Below, piece after piece: positions 33,691-49,282 of a stretch of DNA of 64,000 bases. The notes beneath the pieces are model-generated. The model saw only the letters and a list, made by a program, of their open reading frames with translations. It did no database searches and was not told the DNA's origin. The translations under genes were made by a program, and so were the position numbers. Each line of letters begins with the position of its first letter. Positions within the stretch are counted from its first letter, which is position 1. Origin of the DNA: Chiridota heheva (Eukaryota > Echinodermata > Holothuroidea > Apodida > Chiridotidae); contig JAIGNY010004520.1 in assembly GCA_020152595.1 (NCBI GenBank), forward strand, positions 2,309,001-2,373,000, in the 5' to 3' direction.

Positions 33691-35110
33691 TTATATTATG
33701 ACTTCATCGAAAGGCGGCTCTACGAGGGCAAGATCATCGTTTTGAAGTTGCCTCCCTTCACTTGTCCCTGCAACTCCACCTGGTGGGACTGGGGTTGGGG
33801 GTATCACACACCCATTCTAAATTTCGGGAGATATTAATATCTGTGTGGAAATTTGGGGGATCTTCTATATAGAGCATGGGTGTAGGGCTCCACGGGATCG
33901 TACGAATTCCCCCCCGCCCCCTAAAGTGGTAATGGTAAACTGGCATAAAGGTGCAGAAAATATACTTTTCAAAGGTGCAAATATTTCCCTCGGCGACCCC
34001 AATCCGAAAGACTGGCTACACCCATACAGGGATATAGTTTCCTTTCAACTTTTTTGTGTAAATGGATTAAGGTGGTGTTACTGAGACAATAAAGTATCAT
34101 GAACTAGATTTTATAACACACAAAAGATTAAAATCAAAGCACATATTTTTTTTTATCTAAAACAACAATCTTAGCAGCATAGATTCGCAATTAACTGATT
34201 AACAGATCTACGTCACAGAAAATCCGTAATTCGGGGGATATGAACATGGAGGTACAATGCATCCATGGTATGTGGATGAAAAATAGACACTTCAGCCGGT
34301 TCATCAGTTCATCACGCGGCTAATTTTAGTATTTATCTCAACAGAGTACAAAAAAACAAAAGAACAATAATATAAACCCAATTGACAGTCTGTCGGTCCA
34401 TGGCAATTTATTTTTTTCGGGATTTGAGACTCTTGTCGTTTAATTAATGATATTGCAGCTTCGGCAAGTATATGACATACAATGGGGGAGGGTACAATTA
34501 TTGAAAAATTTGGTTATATTTGGAAACACTTATAGAAAATTGAAGAAAAATTCTCGACAATGAACAAAATGTGTCTCTTAATTCAAAATCAATTCATTAG
34601 ATCTTTATTCTTGGGAAGGGGAGGAGGGGGGCGGTTTTCCGCCGTTCCTTCGCCACTGCAGATACAGCAAAGTAGATATAAATCAAAATAGATGAATGGA
34701 CAACGATTTTCATTTAATCTTATAGTTTCTTCTTTATATATCATTTTTAATTTCATAAACAATAATTATCAATATTTAACGGAAACAAATCTAAACATGA
34801 CAGAAAATTTGAGCTGAAAACTAACTTTCTTGACCTTTAACTTTTACAATCTAAAAAGTGCATCAAAGGTTGCTCTCCATGTTATGATACACCGTTTCCC
34901 ACAGGGAAATTTCCCACTGGGAATACGAAATCGACAAAATCCCGATGATTGAAATGTTCAGTGGTAAAACATTACCCATAATTTTGTATACGCCCGTCCA
35001 AAAATTACCCCCTCCCTTACCTCTGCAATCCACATAACAGACCCATTTGTTTAAATCCCTGAATGATGGACCCTTATATTTCTATAATATCTTATGTTGG
35101 ATGTTTACGG
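33691..35110. other. Non-coding stretch with DNA-element ends
   Basis: 34600-34668 ends with GGCGGTTTTCCGCCGTTCCT then TCGCCACTG, which on the minus strand starts CAGTGGCG, a form common to hAT-like termini. I could not pair it with a left end. GC-rich patches at 33770-33950 are unassigned. No exon supported. Confidence 0.4.
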
Positions 35111-35144
35111 TGTAAACAAAGTCACATGACCTCACGACGTCAGC
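35111..35144. promoter_or_regulatory. 34-bp module with FOX-, E-box- and CRE-like sites
   Basis: TGTAAACAAAGTCACATGAC followed by CTCACGACGTCAGC. It contains a forkhead-type TGTAAACA, an M-box/E-box TCACATGA and a CRE-like CGACGTCA. The inverse of the same module is at 42504-42537, with only a few differences. It may be regulatory or the conserved remnant of a repeat. Confidence 0.35.
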
Positions 35145-35317
35145 TGAAACACCACTATAGCCTTTCCAATAAAGCGGGCATCCACATGCCAATATTGTGC
35201 CCCGACAGGTACGACATTGCTACTCGCAGCGCCCTTACTAAATATATTTATTTCAATAATGTACATGCTGTCTCTACTTGAACCATTCCCATTATAAACT
35301 TCGTACGTACAGTGTAT

Positions 35318-35600
35318 GTATATGTGGCGGTTATCATACCTGTCTACAGACCACGAGGCCCTGAGTTCAAGCCTGGGTTGGCCCGTAGACACGCCAGTGC
35401 ACCACAACTGATTATCAAAGGCCGAGGACATTGACTTAGTTATCGATGTTACGTCTGTCCGTAATCATACCCGTGTTCTCGTCCGGGTCGTATTAAGCGT
35501 TTCGTGATAGCATTGTTACTATCATAACCGAATACGCAGGCGACGACCCCGTCATGTAATTGTGTGTTCACTCGTCGTCGTCGTCGTCGTGTAGGTATAA
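35318..35600 (+). mobile_element. tRNA-derived SINE, family 1
   Basis: A-box-like GGCGGTTATCATACC, B-box-like GAGTTCAAGCCTGGG, core CACAACTGATTATCAAAGGC, then GTGATAGCATTGTTACTATC and GGCGACGACCCCGTC, and a (TCG)n tail at 35570-35590. It matches the minus-strand copy at 2270-2556 over its full length. Confidence 0.82.
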
Positions 35601-36029
35601 TCGTACACTATATGTATCGTGTAGGGGCAGTGACGCGTGAATTTTCGGTGGCCTTAAGATGTTCAATCCTCTAACATGTGGAAAAACCGAACATCGCTGA
35701 TGTAAGGGCGCAAATTGTTCATGCCCATGCCCCCCTTGTCAATTGCTACTCGCAGCCTTCTGTAAAGGAATGTCCTACGACAACAGCACGATTAGCCATT
35801 TGAAAAGAGACAGGGAAAGTTTAAGGTAACAATTCAGAAATATATTGTGACAAGATTTTCACATGTTGCATCTAGTTGTTGATCAAAGCCATGGATGTAC
35901 GCAGTGCCAGTGTGCCACCGACGAGAGAAGGGCGGTAGGACTGTGGGAGCATAGGCGTCAATCCCAGGGGTACGGGGACATGGCCCCACTTTTTGAGAGT
36001 GTCCTACCGCATGCGCTGTCTACTAAAAA
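35601..36029. other. Non-coding, no feature recognised
   Basis: No supported feature. CATAGGCGTCAATCCCAGGG at 35951-35970 looks like a DNA-element end leading into the CCCGAAAA repeats that follow. Confidence 0.35.
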
Positions 36030-36210
36030 TGCAAAGTAATTCTTGAAAATGGAAAAAATCCAAAAATTGCTCGAAATGAAAATAATTGCCCGGAAATTGA
36101 CAAACTTTTCCTGAAATAAAAAAATATCCCGAAAACCGAAGAAAACTGCCCGAAAATCGAAAAAAAGTGCCACAAAATAAAATTAAAATTCCCGAAAAGT
36201 GAACATTGTA
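36030..36210. repeat. Degenerate GCCCGAAAATxG short repeats
   Basis: Units of ~20-30 bp with the pattern AATTGCCCGGAAATTGAC, ATATCCCGAAAACCGAAG and CTGCCCGAAAATCG recur about seven times. Related arrays occur at 38933-39052, 49490-50020, 56340-56870, 58920-59080 and 63070-63260. Confidence 0.6.
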
Positions 36211-36297
36211 TACTGGTATATCTTGCCAAGTTTGATAACAATTTATTTGAAAATGTTAAAACTTGTTTACAGGCGCGAAGCCAGGCTCCCCCTCAAA

Positions 36298-36712
<415 letters not shown>

Positions 36713-37842
36713 GAAAATTGATAGTGATTTTTATCATTTCCATTATGATTTTACATTATTACTTAGCTAATATATCAGGCGATTGAATACAATATTAGAC
36801 AATTTTTAGGCACACTCTAGTCCACCAAAACGCATAGCTTCCAGGGGCGGGCCCCTAGACTCCACGCCGATGTGCAAAGCGTATACAGCTTGCAGATCCG
36901 CCCCCTAAAAAATACCACCTGCCTACGCTCTTCATTTTCGTATACTTCCGAAAATTTGCTACTTCTCCGAAATTCAAGTATCCGGCGACCAAGCGAATCC
37001 TTTCGCGGCCAAAAACAGAATTTGGTCGTGCACTTTAGCGAAGATCTTGCTTAATCCTTTAATGTCTAATAAGTGCTAGAACTTCGGGGTAAGAATTTTT
37101 TTCAAACATATTGTGCCCCCCACCCCTCCCTTCACCCCCTTCCATCCTTCCTATACGGATTGACGTCCCTGGCCCGGGGGAGCACGGTTTTAATATCACT
37201 CCTGGTATATATTGTGAATCCTGCAAATGTCACTCATGTATCTACTACCGCGGCATAACCGGGTAATCCAACCGGTAGTATTTACCAGGAAGTGAAAACT
37301 AAAATCTGTATTTAGTAGACAAACTGCAAAAACATAATAAGACATGGAATTTAAAGGCTAAAGCAAAATGAAAACTGGCTTTTTATTCTGTGGAAGCCTC
37401 TCAGTCACCACTATCCTTTTGTTATTTCGAATGTTGGCCGTCATTTTAAAGAGGCCAAATCGTCATATCGACACAGTGTTTAGAACTCGTTTCAAATTTT
37501 TTGATTGGTTGAAATTTGAAACAATTGCTGTACGATTCGTTGGCCCTTATTTCACGGTATATATACAGGGATCATTTAGAAGGAGAATAATCTTTAAACC
37601 ACAACCGAAAGTGACGTCATGATCTCGGCGGCTGTCACTTCTGAAGTTTTTTATGAGACGATTCCGCTTCGTTTGACATTGTGGGTCATACGCTTTGTTC
37701 TAAGATTAGAAGAGAAGGATATCACGAAAGGGACTATACTAAAAATGAATAAACCAAAAATACAAAGGTGTACAGCAAGGGTGTAGCCAGCTCCAAATTG
37801 TATGGGAGCCACATTTAGGGCCAGTCAGCCATGCTTGGGGCC
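36713..37842. other. Non-coding stretch with a CRE palindrome
   Basis: A perfect TGACGTCA lies at 37612-37619. TTTCAAATTT and AAATTTGAAA pair around 37490-37521. An 84-codon frame at 37368-37622 starts with a hydrophobic stretch, but there is no supporting homology, so I do not call it. Confidence 0.4.
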
Positions 37843-38641
<799 letters not shown>

Positions 38642-39980
38642 TTTTGAAGAAATATGGAGGCTGAGACTCGTTTGAGGAGCCTAGTCATCACTCTATCCCC
38701 CCTCCTCCCTTCCCCTCCCCACTTCCCCACTTCCTGTGGCTACACCACCGGAGCTCGAGTATACAGTGAGTTTATCACTATCAGAATGAACAGCATGAGT
38801 CTCCACTTTTAAGGACATCTCTTAAACAAAATTGAGGATATTTCAACGTTTCATTGACATCGAAAAAGATATAAAGAAAATTCTACAAATATAAGGAAAT
38901 CTCATGATAATAATAAAAGGATAACTTTTAGAATCTTAAGGAATTTTTTCGGGAAATCTAAGGAGTTTTTCGGGAAATCTAAAGAATTTGTTCGGGAAAT
39001 CTAAACTTCGGGAAATCTAAGGAAATTTTCGGGAAATCTAAGGAGTTTTAGTGGCCGAGTCAACACGGTGCCATATATACATACGTATACATCTGCCCCA
39101 TCAGCCCATGCACGTGCGAAGTCAATCCACATACCAAACTAAATTTTAAATACATTTCAATTATTTTCAATATGAAGCCTTAGAATTATCTCATAGTGCA
39201 TGCCGTGGTGGCGTAAGGATTTGCCGGTGAGTGTAGAAAAGATTCCAATTTCGCTTTGTGCATAGGATTATTTCAACAAACAGTTACCTACATAAATTGG
39301 ATATGTTGATACACTCCTGTGTTCTGTTTGCATAATTCTTAATGAAACTATGCGCCATCTTTTTGGGAATGTCAGTTTTGCCAAATTTCTGGGATGATGT
39401 CAGTCTATCGTTTTATTAAAGCAACACTTTTTTTCGTCGTAAAATGTATGTTTTGCTTGGCTTTTTAGAAAAAGACTACAACAACAACAACAAAATTCAT
39501 GCAAAGTATTTTATCTTTCGTTGCAAAATCCAAGACCTTAAACCACGCATTTCTCATTTTCTTAATACTTTTCAGTTTTCTCTTCGAGTTGAAAAAGAAT
39601 CATCTTCCAATAGCAATACTTACGACAAGTTTATTAATCTTATTGAAAGTATACCAGCCTATATCAGCATGCTGTAAAAAAATATATAAAAATTATGTCC
39701 TAAGTTTTCTCTCTTTTTCAATACTATCCAACTAAAATGGCATGGAATTCTGCATCTTACTTCGTAAATTGTTTTAAAAATTAGTTTGTTGCATTTGTGT
39801 ATACATAAGTTGTTTTTGTTAAGTTGAAAAAGCAGAAATAAATATTTCTAATAAAGTGTTAATGTGGAGATAAACAGACAACACAATTTAATGTTTCTAA
39901 TTAACATAACATAACAAGATGACGGACTAAGAAGGGTAAATCACCCCGTAAAAAATCTAATTTAACACCACCACCAGCAC
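38642..39980. other. Non-coding stretch with a short minisatellite
   Basis: 38933-39052 holds about five units of TCGGGAAATCTAAGGAGTTT. The rest is AT-rich with no supported exon. Confidence 0.5.
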
Positions 39981-40029
39981 AAAAAAATAAATAAAGACGC
40001 CCAGAGTTAGTAAAAGAACAATGTTGACT

Positions 40030-41027
40030 TTGAAGTTGTGAACAGAATTGGAGCTAAGTACCCACTCAGGCAAGCCATTTCACTCATTTACAACTCTTTG
40101 CGAAAAGCTAAAATACCGAATATCTATCAGTGAGAACTCTTTGGTCAACTTCAAACTGTTACCACGTGTCACATGAGGATTAGCTGAAACATGCAAGAAA
40201 TTACAGGAAGTCAACGCATCACTCCCAGATAAGAATTTAAAAACTTGAATCATATCGCCACGTACTCTTCTCAACTCAAGCGTGGTCAAACCAAGAATTT
40301 GCAACCTAGATTCATAAGAGAAATTCTTTACATCGGCAATAAGTCTAGTGGCTCTTCGTTGAATCTGCTCTAAAATGAACATATTCTTCTCATAAAAGGG
40401 ACTTCAAACCTGAATAGCATTCTAAAAGTGAGGCCTGACTAATTGCTTTACAAATAAAGAACAACCTCTATACCAAGAAAACAAACATTTCTTCTAATCA
40501 AATCAAACATCCTACTTGCCCTTGCAGCTGCTAAAGCACACTATTTAGAAGGCTTCAAATTGCTAGTAATGACACCATCTAGATCCCTTTCTGATCAACA
40601 CAACCAAGATTTGAACCATTCATGCAGAAATCAAAAGCCAAATTGCTCTGACTAAAACAAATAACTTTGCATTTATCAACATTAAATGACATCTGCCACG
40701 TTTTGGACCAAGAAACTTAACTTATCTAGATCAGTTTGCAAAAATGAAGAATCCCTAGCATCATCAACAATCCTGTAAAGCTTAGTGTCAACAGCAAATT
40801 TACAAATCCTGGAGCCAAGGGAAACTTTAGTATCATTACATACCCAATAAGAACCCAATACAGAACCCGGAGGAACACCACTTGTAACCTTTTTGCATGG
40901 AGATACTTCACTATTAACAACAACTCTTTGTAATCTGTCAATTAATCAAGAATTTATCCAACTGGCACACTTCTCCTCCACACCAAGCGCTCTTGTTTTC
41001 AAAATGAGCCTGCCTAACGGAACCTTA
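40030..41027 (-). mobile_element. CR1-like LINE fragment, RT domain to C-terminus
   Basis: Read on the minus strand from 41027: VRQAHFENKSA, LDKFLIDRLQRVVVNSE, VTSGVPPGSVLGSYW (about 40862-40890), then KFAVDTKLYRIVDDARDSS (about 40770-40800). QIQRRATRLI, LQILGLTTLELRRVRGDMIQ and NPHVTRGNSLKLTKEFS follow near 40370-40120. The catalytic FADD reads FAVD, so one metal-binding Asp is lost. The 5' side ends abruptly at the (GAT)n array. It belongs to the same family as the fragment at 25.9 kb and is inactive. Confidence 0.9.
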
Positions 41028-41918
<891 letters not shown>

Positions 41919-42685
41919 GATGTTTATCTAGTACGCAATGATATTGCAATTTTCGAGTTAATAGGAATATTCAAGTGACTTTTGCTCTTACGTCGCCTGT
42001 GAGCTATGGAGGCATAAAGTTTATCGATCTATTGTGGATAATACATCTGTGAAATTCGGGAAAATGAGCGCTTTCACTTTTCGGTCTGGTGCTCTTTTAA
42101 TTTAGGATGAAGTCTGTCAAGACTTAGTTTAAACTTTCCAATGGAATGTGGTGAACAATTAATTCATGCCATGAAAGGATATCCAAACAATTAATTTTCC
42201 GGACTCAAAGAAATTAAATCAAGTGGTCTCTGGAATCAAAGAAAATAACTTCAATTGGTTTCTGCCATGAATGAAAAATGATGGAAAGTGAATCTTTAAT
42301 GAAAGGAACTGAAATGAAATAAATGCTCAGCCTGAATAAAACTGAAAGCAATGTTTTCTTTGGAAGCAATCAGTCAGAAGATATTCCCCTTAGTGTTCAG
42401 AATGCAAAATAATGATCAATACAGATCAAATCTTGGAGGGCAAGGGATTTCTGAAGTAGATTATATTGGGTAAGGGGATCGAAATATTCTAGATATATTG
42501 AATTGCTGACGTCATGAGGTCACATGACTTTGTTTACATCACCATTTTGTAGGACAGACTGTTGTCTGCTGTACACTTACATACGTTTGCATGTTATTAT
42601 ATAAGATTACTTTCGTTAGTAGTGTGCTGGAATCTTGCTGCGCCCTTGGTTGCACTAACTAATAGACGTGTTTAGAATCCACTGA
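41919..42685. other. Non-coding; contains an inverted copy of the 34-bp module
   Basis: 42504-42537 carries TGACGTCA and TCACATGA and ends TTTGTTTACA, the reverse of the module at 35111-35144. No exon supported. Confidence 0.4.
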
Positions 42686-43320
42686 TTAAAGAAGACATAA
42701 ATTCTGATACAATCATTATTTCATATGATAGAGGATAAAAATCTTAACCAACTGCCACAAACAGCAAGTAAAAATCTTATTCCTATCTCAAGTTATTCAT
42801 GTTTAATCGACACATGGGGGCTGCCATTATGTTCAATTCTGTTTTGAAATATTGTGCATGATGACATAATTTCCCCCAATAGGGACATAGGGATTATAAT
42901 GTATTTCTTTATAATTGTGATTACAGTTTTTATTCCAAAACGATGTGACACAAAGTTTTAACAGCTAGTTTTGATAATTTCATGCGTACACAAAAATTTC
43001 CTTGACCCTTACAAAAGGATAATGTCCATGACCCTTACAAAAGAAAAACAATTTTTCATGAGCTAGAAAACTTGAGGTAGATTATAAAGAAATACAAAGC
43101 ATTCCAACATCCTGCTGGGCTGATGACATCATGTTCTGCATGTTTTGAAATCAAAATGAAAGCTCCCATGGTACTATTAAGTAGTAGCATTAAAGTTTTT
43201 AACAATTACAAAAGATGTGTTAGATTGCTTCGGGAGTTATGAAACTTGGTCAGAAAATTTGTTATTTTCAATTCTATCATCTGATCATAAGAATTTTGCC
43301 AGTCCTTATGTTTCTTTTAA
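42686..43320. mobile_element. TTAA-flanked non-autonomous element, second copy (635 bp)
   Basis: Left TTAAAGAAGACATAAATTCT; right on the minus strand TTAAAAGAAACATAAGGACT. The interior follows the 11.6-kb copy closely (CCAACTGCCACAAACAGCAA, ATCCTGCTGGGCTGATGACA), with a short duplicated ACCCTTACAAAAG segment near 43010-43040. Confidence 0.82.
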
Positions 43321-44049
43321 GATTACTCGAAGTACTTGGAGGGTAATTTTTTTCTATAAAATAACATTTTATATTACAAAATCAAATTATCTGGCCAGTT
43401 CATTTTAAGCAGCGCGTGTTTATATGGCCAGCACGTGTCTTACATGTCCAGCGCGTATTTCACCAGCGCGTGCTAGCGCGTGTTTTAGACCGAGTCTGTT
43501 TGTTTTACGTGTATGAAGATCTGATGCGTGAAATACTCAACGCGCAAAGCTCTGCCTGCAAATTGGCTGCCAGTTGAGTTAGAATCACGTGATTAAATCC
43601 CTCTATATAGATCTGTTGCAGACCTACAGAAAAATAAGAAAACAAGACACCCTACATAACCATATTTATAGATAAAATATCTATCATTGATCTCTACTTT
43701 AAACAAATTGCACTTGCGCCCTCTAAAAAAGGTTATCTTAATTTCTTGGATTGAAAATTTCAGTCTTTCCACTGACTTAATATATGTTTAAATCTATTAG
43801 AATGGTCTTTCAAATCTTTTAGATTTAAATGGTATTAGGAGAAAAAAAATAGTCCAAAGTTTTGATTTGGTGTTTCAGGCGGTAAAAAGATTAGAAACCA
43901 TTTTATTATTGTCCAATCAGAACCAAATACGTACATATCTCAAACTTTCTGGGTCCAATCAGCACGCCGTGCCATGTTATCTTAACTACGGAAGATGACA
44001 CCTTGCCTCTCCATGTTCCATTGTGCACCTTGATTAAAGTGCGCCTTGA
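43321..44049. other. Non-coding, no feature recognised
   Basis: GCGCGTG words cluster at 43410-43485 (a small degenerate repeat, CAGCGCGTGT). No exon supported. Confidence 0.4.
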
Positions 44050-44535
44050 TTAAAGCAGTTTCTGTACTATAAGATTGTTAAAACGCAGGTTAAAGTGGTT
44101 CATGCAGATTATACTCTGACATGTAATTGGTCAATTGTTTTGATACTACACGCTCACGCACCTTTGAGAGGAATGACATTACTGACATGACGGAAGTTCT
44201 TTATGAAGTTGTGGTCTAAGCTTGCCTTTCAAGGGCTTGATAATTGCCTCTTTCTGAGAATCTGGGACAATTCCGGAACTGATACTTACTGAGTGAATTG
44301 TTAATAATTGCAGTAATGGATGGCAGAAGAGTGTCCACGTAACCAACCGGGTAGGCAGAGGATCAAGAATACATGAGGTTCTGGGTGAGCTAGATATTAT
44401 CTTTAGGATATCCATTTCATCAACTATGGCAAATGAATGCGAGTCCAATGACACCACAGGATTATCTGCACTTTGACAAGTGAGGTTAACTCTGATGTTC
44501 TGTATTTTACTAGTAAAGTATGAGACAAACATCAA
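44050..44535 (-). mobile_element. CR1/L2/Rex-like LINE fragment, pre-RT region
   Basis: Minus-strand translation: VSYFTSKIQNIRVNL, SCILDPLPTRLV (consensus DPLPTxLxK), LQLLTIHSVSISSGIVPDSQ, KEAIIKPL, with a frame change near 44240. This is the N-terminal region of non-LTR RT domains. It is duplicated at 53064-53535, where more of the RT follows. Confidence 0.85.
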
Positions 44536-44840
44536 AGAAAAAAAAAATCAGTATTCAGAAAATGTTTCCAAATTATAAAAATGTTTTTGCTTCAGTTTTT
44601 CCATTTTATGTTTTTTTCCTTTTTTTTCCTTTCAATTTTATGTCAATTTCTTTTATATTTGACCTCCCAACCAGGAAAAAAAAGCATAAAACTGAGGTCA
44701 AATCCTCTCAGGTATCAGTTCCCCGGCGGGAAAATTATTTCCTTTTTGGGCAATGTTTTTTTATTTGAAATCATACAACCGGGAAGCAGGCCAATCCTCT
44801 CGAGGAGGCATTTTTTCTTCTTTTTCAAATGGGATATATG
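44536..44840. repeat. ~190-bp repeat unit, inverted relative to 49283-50020
   Basis: On the minus strand it shows CTGAGAGGATTTGACCTC and TTCCCGGTTGTATGATTTC. These correspond to CTGAGAGGATTTCTC and CCGGTTGTCTGCTTAC in the units at 49.3-50.0 kb. The related block in copy B is 53540-53940. Confidence 0.6.
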
Positions 44841-46375
44841 TTGATTTGAGGTCGTAGATAAATCGTACATATTTTACACTCCCTCCCACCCCCACTCTCG
44901 CAATTAAAATGGTATACTAACGCGCCTGCTTCTAAAGAAAGAAAAATAGTAAAAATATGTGTAAGGTGGACCAAAATTTACTTGAATGAAATTCTCTGAC
45001 TTCATCCTGTATTTTGTCCGTTTAATTATTTTGTATCAACTTAGAAAAGCAACGCGGATATAAATTGTACTTAACTCGAAACCTCATGTAGGTAAAACAA
45101 TTTTTTTATGACGACCTATTACCTGACGACCAATTACCCATTAAAATCCCGCCTGTAAATAATTATGGAAAAAAATTCTCGTGAAGTAAAAAACTCCTCG
45201 TGAAGTAGAAACAGATATGAAAAAAACAACATTAAAAAAGATGAGAAAATAGCGATGGGCATTAAGAAACATAAATTAGCTTTGATAATCATTGTTTATA
45301 GTTCAAGCACCTAGAGAGAAAAAAAATATCTACCAGGGCAATCTCTTAACAACCTAATTTTATTTGATTACATCAAGAACGTAATGAGTTCCCATGGGAA
45401 TCTTACGTTGCCAGGACAACATAACCTGCAACGCCATGCCACATTTAAGCTTTTCATAATTAAAAGAAAAAGTAAAACGGCCTTTAATTAGCTTTCCTAT
45501 TTAATACTCACTTTTTGGTGCGCTCACTATATTTCTATCGGTATATTATTACTTTATGATGGCTTGAGCTAATTTGAATTGCGTAATGTTTTCGTGTAAG
45601 CACCAGACGTATGAATTTTACACGGGTGCCAACAATATTGATTAGGCAGTTAGCTGGTTAGGACAAAGTATAAACAGATCAAATCTAATAGATTCTATAC
45701 TAATAATTTTTTCTCTCGGTAGAATATAAATTATGCATTATGTTGACTGCCTAAAAGAGGTTTTAAACATACACTGGGTATTTTGGCGGGAGCAGGCCTG
45801 TGGTTCATTCCCTTGTAAAAGAAAAATTCCAAAATTTAGGGGGTAGCCCAGGAAAAATAGGAGAGGAAAGTGACGAAATTTTCGGTTTTAAAGGTATGTA
45901 ATTGGACAGGTATAGGATTTTATCCTGGGGATTTTATAGTCACCACAAAGAACGTTAAATCCTAAACAGAATAGTGTTACAAGTTTGAAGAAATTGTAAT
46001 GCAGCCTCTATGCAAAAGTTGTATCAAAGAGAGGACAATTCAAAATATTTGATGTATATAATTTTCCCAATTTCTGTCTTAAATTTTAGTTACTGGAAAA
46101 TAATCAAAATGTTTTCTTCTGTTTTATAATGTGATTCAAAATCTTTTGGTCGTCTTCAACTGCTCTCAGATTAAATAATGTTGAGGAAGGATTGAAAAAC
46201 AATGTAACACATAAGGAAATTCACAGGTTTTATAACAACGTATTAAAATTCACAATGCTGTAAAATATTCAATTTTGTTTAAATGATCAATCTTTAATCA
46301 TTTTTTTGATGAAATTTGTATCCATGCGCACGGTTTGTATGCGCATAAATTCTTCCAATGGTTGCCATATACCTG

Positions 46376-46790
46376 CTCTAGTCTGAACATGTTTAAGGAC
46401 TATGGAATATTTGGTATCAATTTGTTAGTTTGCGTAATAAACCGTGCTTTCAATTTTGCGTCGAACAGTCTTGTAGAAAGGTATATCATTTTCCGATTCA
46501 TGACAGGTCGCAGTCTGAATAGTTTTTCAACTTTATATTATTGTCTTCGGTCTCCAATGACACGTACACCGTTCTACAATCTGACAATTCTACTTACAGT
46601 ATCTATCAGCTTTGGCGCTTTGGATAAAATTATAGTATAGATTGTTTGGAAATCGATTTTAAATGATCACCCTAAAAATCCGTTCAAAGCAGGACAATGT
46701 TTAAAAACAGCATGACTTAAATTATTATTATTATTATTTGTTTTTTTGGCTTTTTAGTAAAACTTACAACCTCCGAAGAGTTTAAAGACC
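46376..46790. other. Segment present only in duplication copy A
   Basis: About 415 bp with no counterpart in copy B, where CCATATTTCAAGC continues directly to CTATTTTGACACAATCTTGG. It includes a 101-codon open frame (46335-46640) without recognisable homology and a short (TTA)n near 46722. It may be an insertion in A or a deletion in B. Confidence 0.5.
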
Positions 46791-46890
46791 GCTGTTTTGA
46801 AACAATCTTGGAAAAGAATTTACGCCATCAAATTTGCTTCGTTCTACGCCCTCACAAAATCCAAACAGCTGGCCGATATACAACCTAGCA

Positions 46891-47253
46891 TTAACCCTTA
46901 CTCTACCAGCACTTTTTCGAAAACGCGCTTGACAGCTTGAGAGGCGGGGTCAAAGATGGGGCACCCAAAACAGCGATAATATCGCCGTGTGGTAGAGTAA
47001 TGGTTAAACATAGGCTGATTATTAAAGGGTCCTCTGTCTTCCGAGCAGCAGAGTCGGGCTCGTTTCGCTTCAGTGACCCAGTGCCAGTGCCCACCAGGAC
47101 CATGATGCATACAATTTTGAGTTGGCACACTTGTCGCGAGTTGATTAACCCTTACTCTACCAGCACTTTTTTGAAAACGCGCTTGGGAGGCGGGGTCAAA
47201 TATGGGGCACCCAAAATGGCGGTAATATCGTCGCGTGGTAGAGTAAGGTTTAA
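46891..47253. mobile_element. Composite of two piggyBac-like MITEs (copy A)
   Basis: MITE 1 is 46891-47007 (TTAACCCTTACTCTACCA ... GTAGAGTAATGGTTAA) and MITE 2 is 47145-47253. The central GCGATAATATCGC of MITE 1 is a near-palindrome. The spacer (GGGTCCTCTGTCTTCCGAGC and so on) matches those at 31.2 and 55.9 kb. Confidence 0.87.
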
Positions 47254-47635
47254 TACACATAATTTGCAATTTATGATTGAACTTTCCAAAAACTGTGAAA
47301 CGGACAACTATTTTTTTGGCTGGGTATTTAAGTATTTTCACGTACTTGCAAATCATAACCTACGGGCCCGTATACCCTCCCCTCCATTGGGTAAGTGTAC
47401 TAGTTTATTAATATACTTGTTACTAATATACTTGTCAAAATGTAACGAGAATATTCAGATTTTTTTCGTTTATAATTTATTACAATGAAAATGAAATCAT
47501 AAGTTAAATAGTGCGCAAATTTGTTAAAATTGGATTATTTTCCGACTTGTCATGACTGATTAAAGTTTTGCCATATGTGCAAAAATTGTGACGTATTTTC
47601 GTGAGCGCAGCCCACGTTTTGGGGTCTATACTATA

Positions 47636-47657
47636 CCATAGAGCTATAGCTCTATGG
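47636..47657. repeat. Perfect 22-bp palindrome
   Basis: CCATAGAGCTA followed by its exact complement TAGCTCTATGG, with no spacer. Isolated; lies in copy-A-only sequence. Confidence 0.85.
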
Positions 47658-47938
47658 CCTATACTTTCTAATTATCTTGTTCTTTACCTGTTTACACTCA
47701 GAAATGATGACTTAAAGGATAGCTTTCAAAAATACTTTTTAAAGATCTATGTATATAAGTTCCAGTGGCGGTAATTTGGTAGAAAATTCATCGTTTGTAC
47801 ATCTAATCAGAAAAAAACTAACAAATACCGTGGCTTATACCAGTATACACAAAGAACTGAGTCTCCAGCAAATGTGAGTAGAGTAAAAAAGTGTAATTAA
47901 GATTCATGAGTGGTCAAAAAAAGGAATTTTCATATAAT

Positions 47939-48158
<220 letters not shown>

Positions 48159-48483
48159 CTAGTAAGCATGTGCGTATAGGCAGGAGGCAAACATAAAAAG
48201 GATGCACATATATTTTGTTAGATTTTAATAGGCTAATGACAGTAGCTAAAGGGGTTGGGGAATGGGTATCCCCTTCTGGCCATACATTTACAAAATGTTA
48301 TCTCACAAAGTTGATAACAAAGTTGTCTAGAACTTGAAGAAAAATGGGTGATTATCATAGTCTTTTCCTTTCTAAAATTATAGCATCAAATTTGTATTCG
48401 TAGCTCGTGCATGCATGAAGTTTTCATTGAAAAAATAAATAAATAAATAAATAAAATGAAAAAGGGGGAAACAGGGAAACAAC

Positions 48484-49200
<717 letters not shown>

Positions 49201-49282
49201 TTATCAAATAATTTTTAATCTTTAGTTCATAATAACATTTTGTAGTTAAAATTGATCATAAATAAAATGTAGCAAATGTTCC

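Noticed and set aside
37368..37622. 84-codon frame beginning with a signal-peptide-like hydrophobic stretch
   Set aside because: No homology, no conserved domain, and AT-rich sequence with inverted repeats; likely chance.
46937..47488. 183-codon frame spanning the MITE composite
   Set aside because: It runs through both MITEs and their spacer; the counterpart in copy B is broken, so it is not coding.
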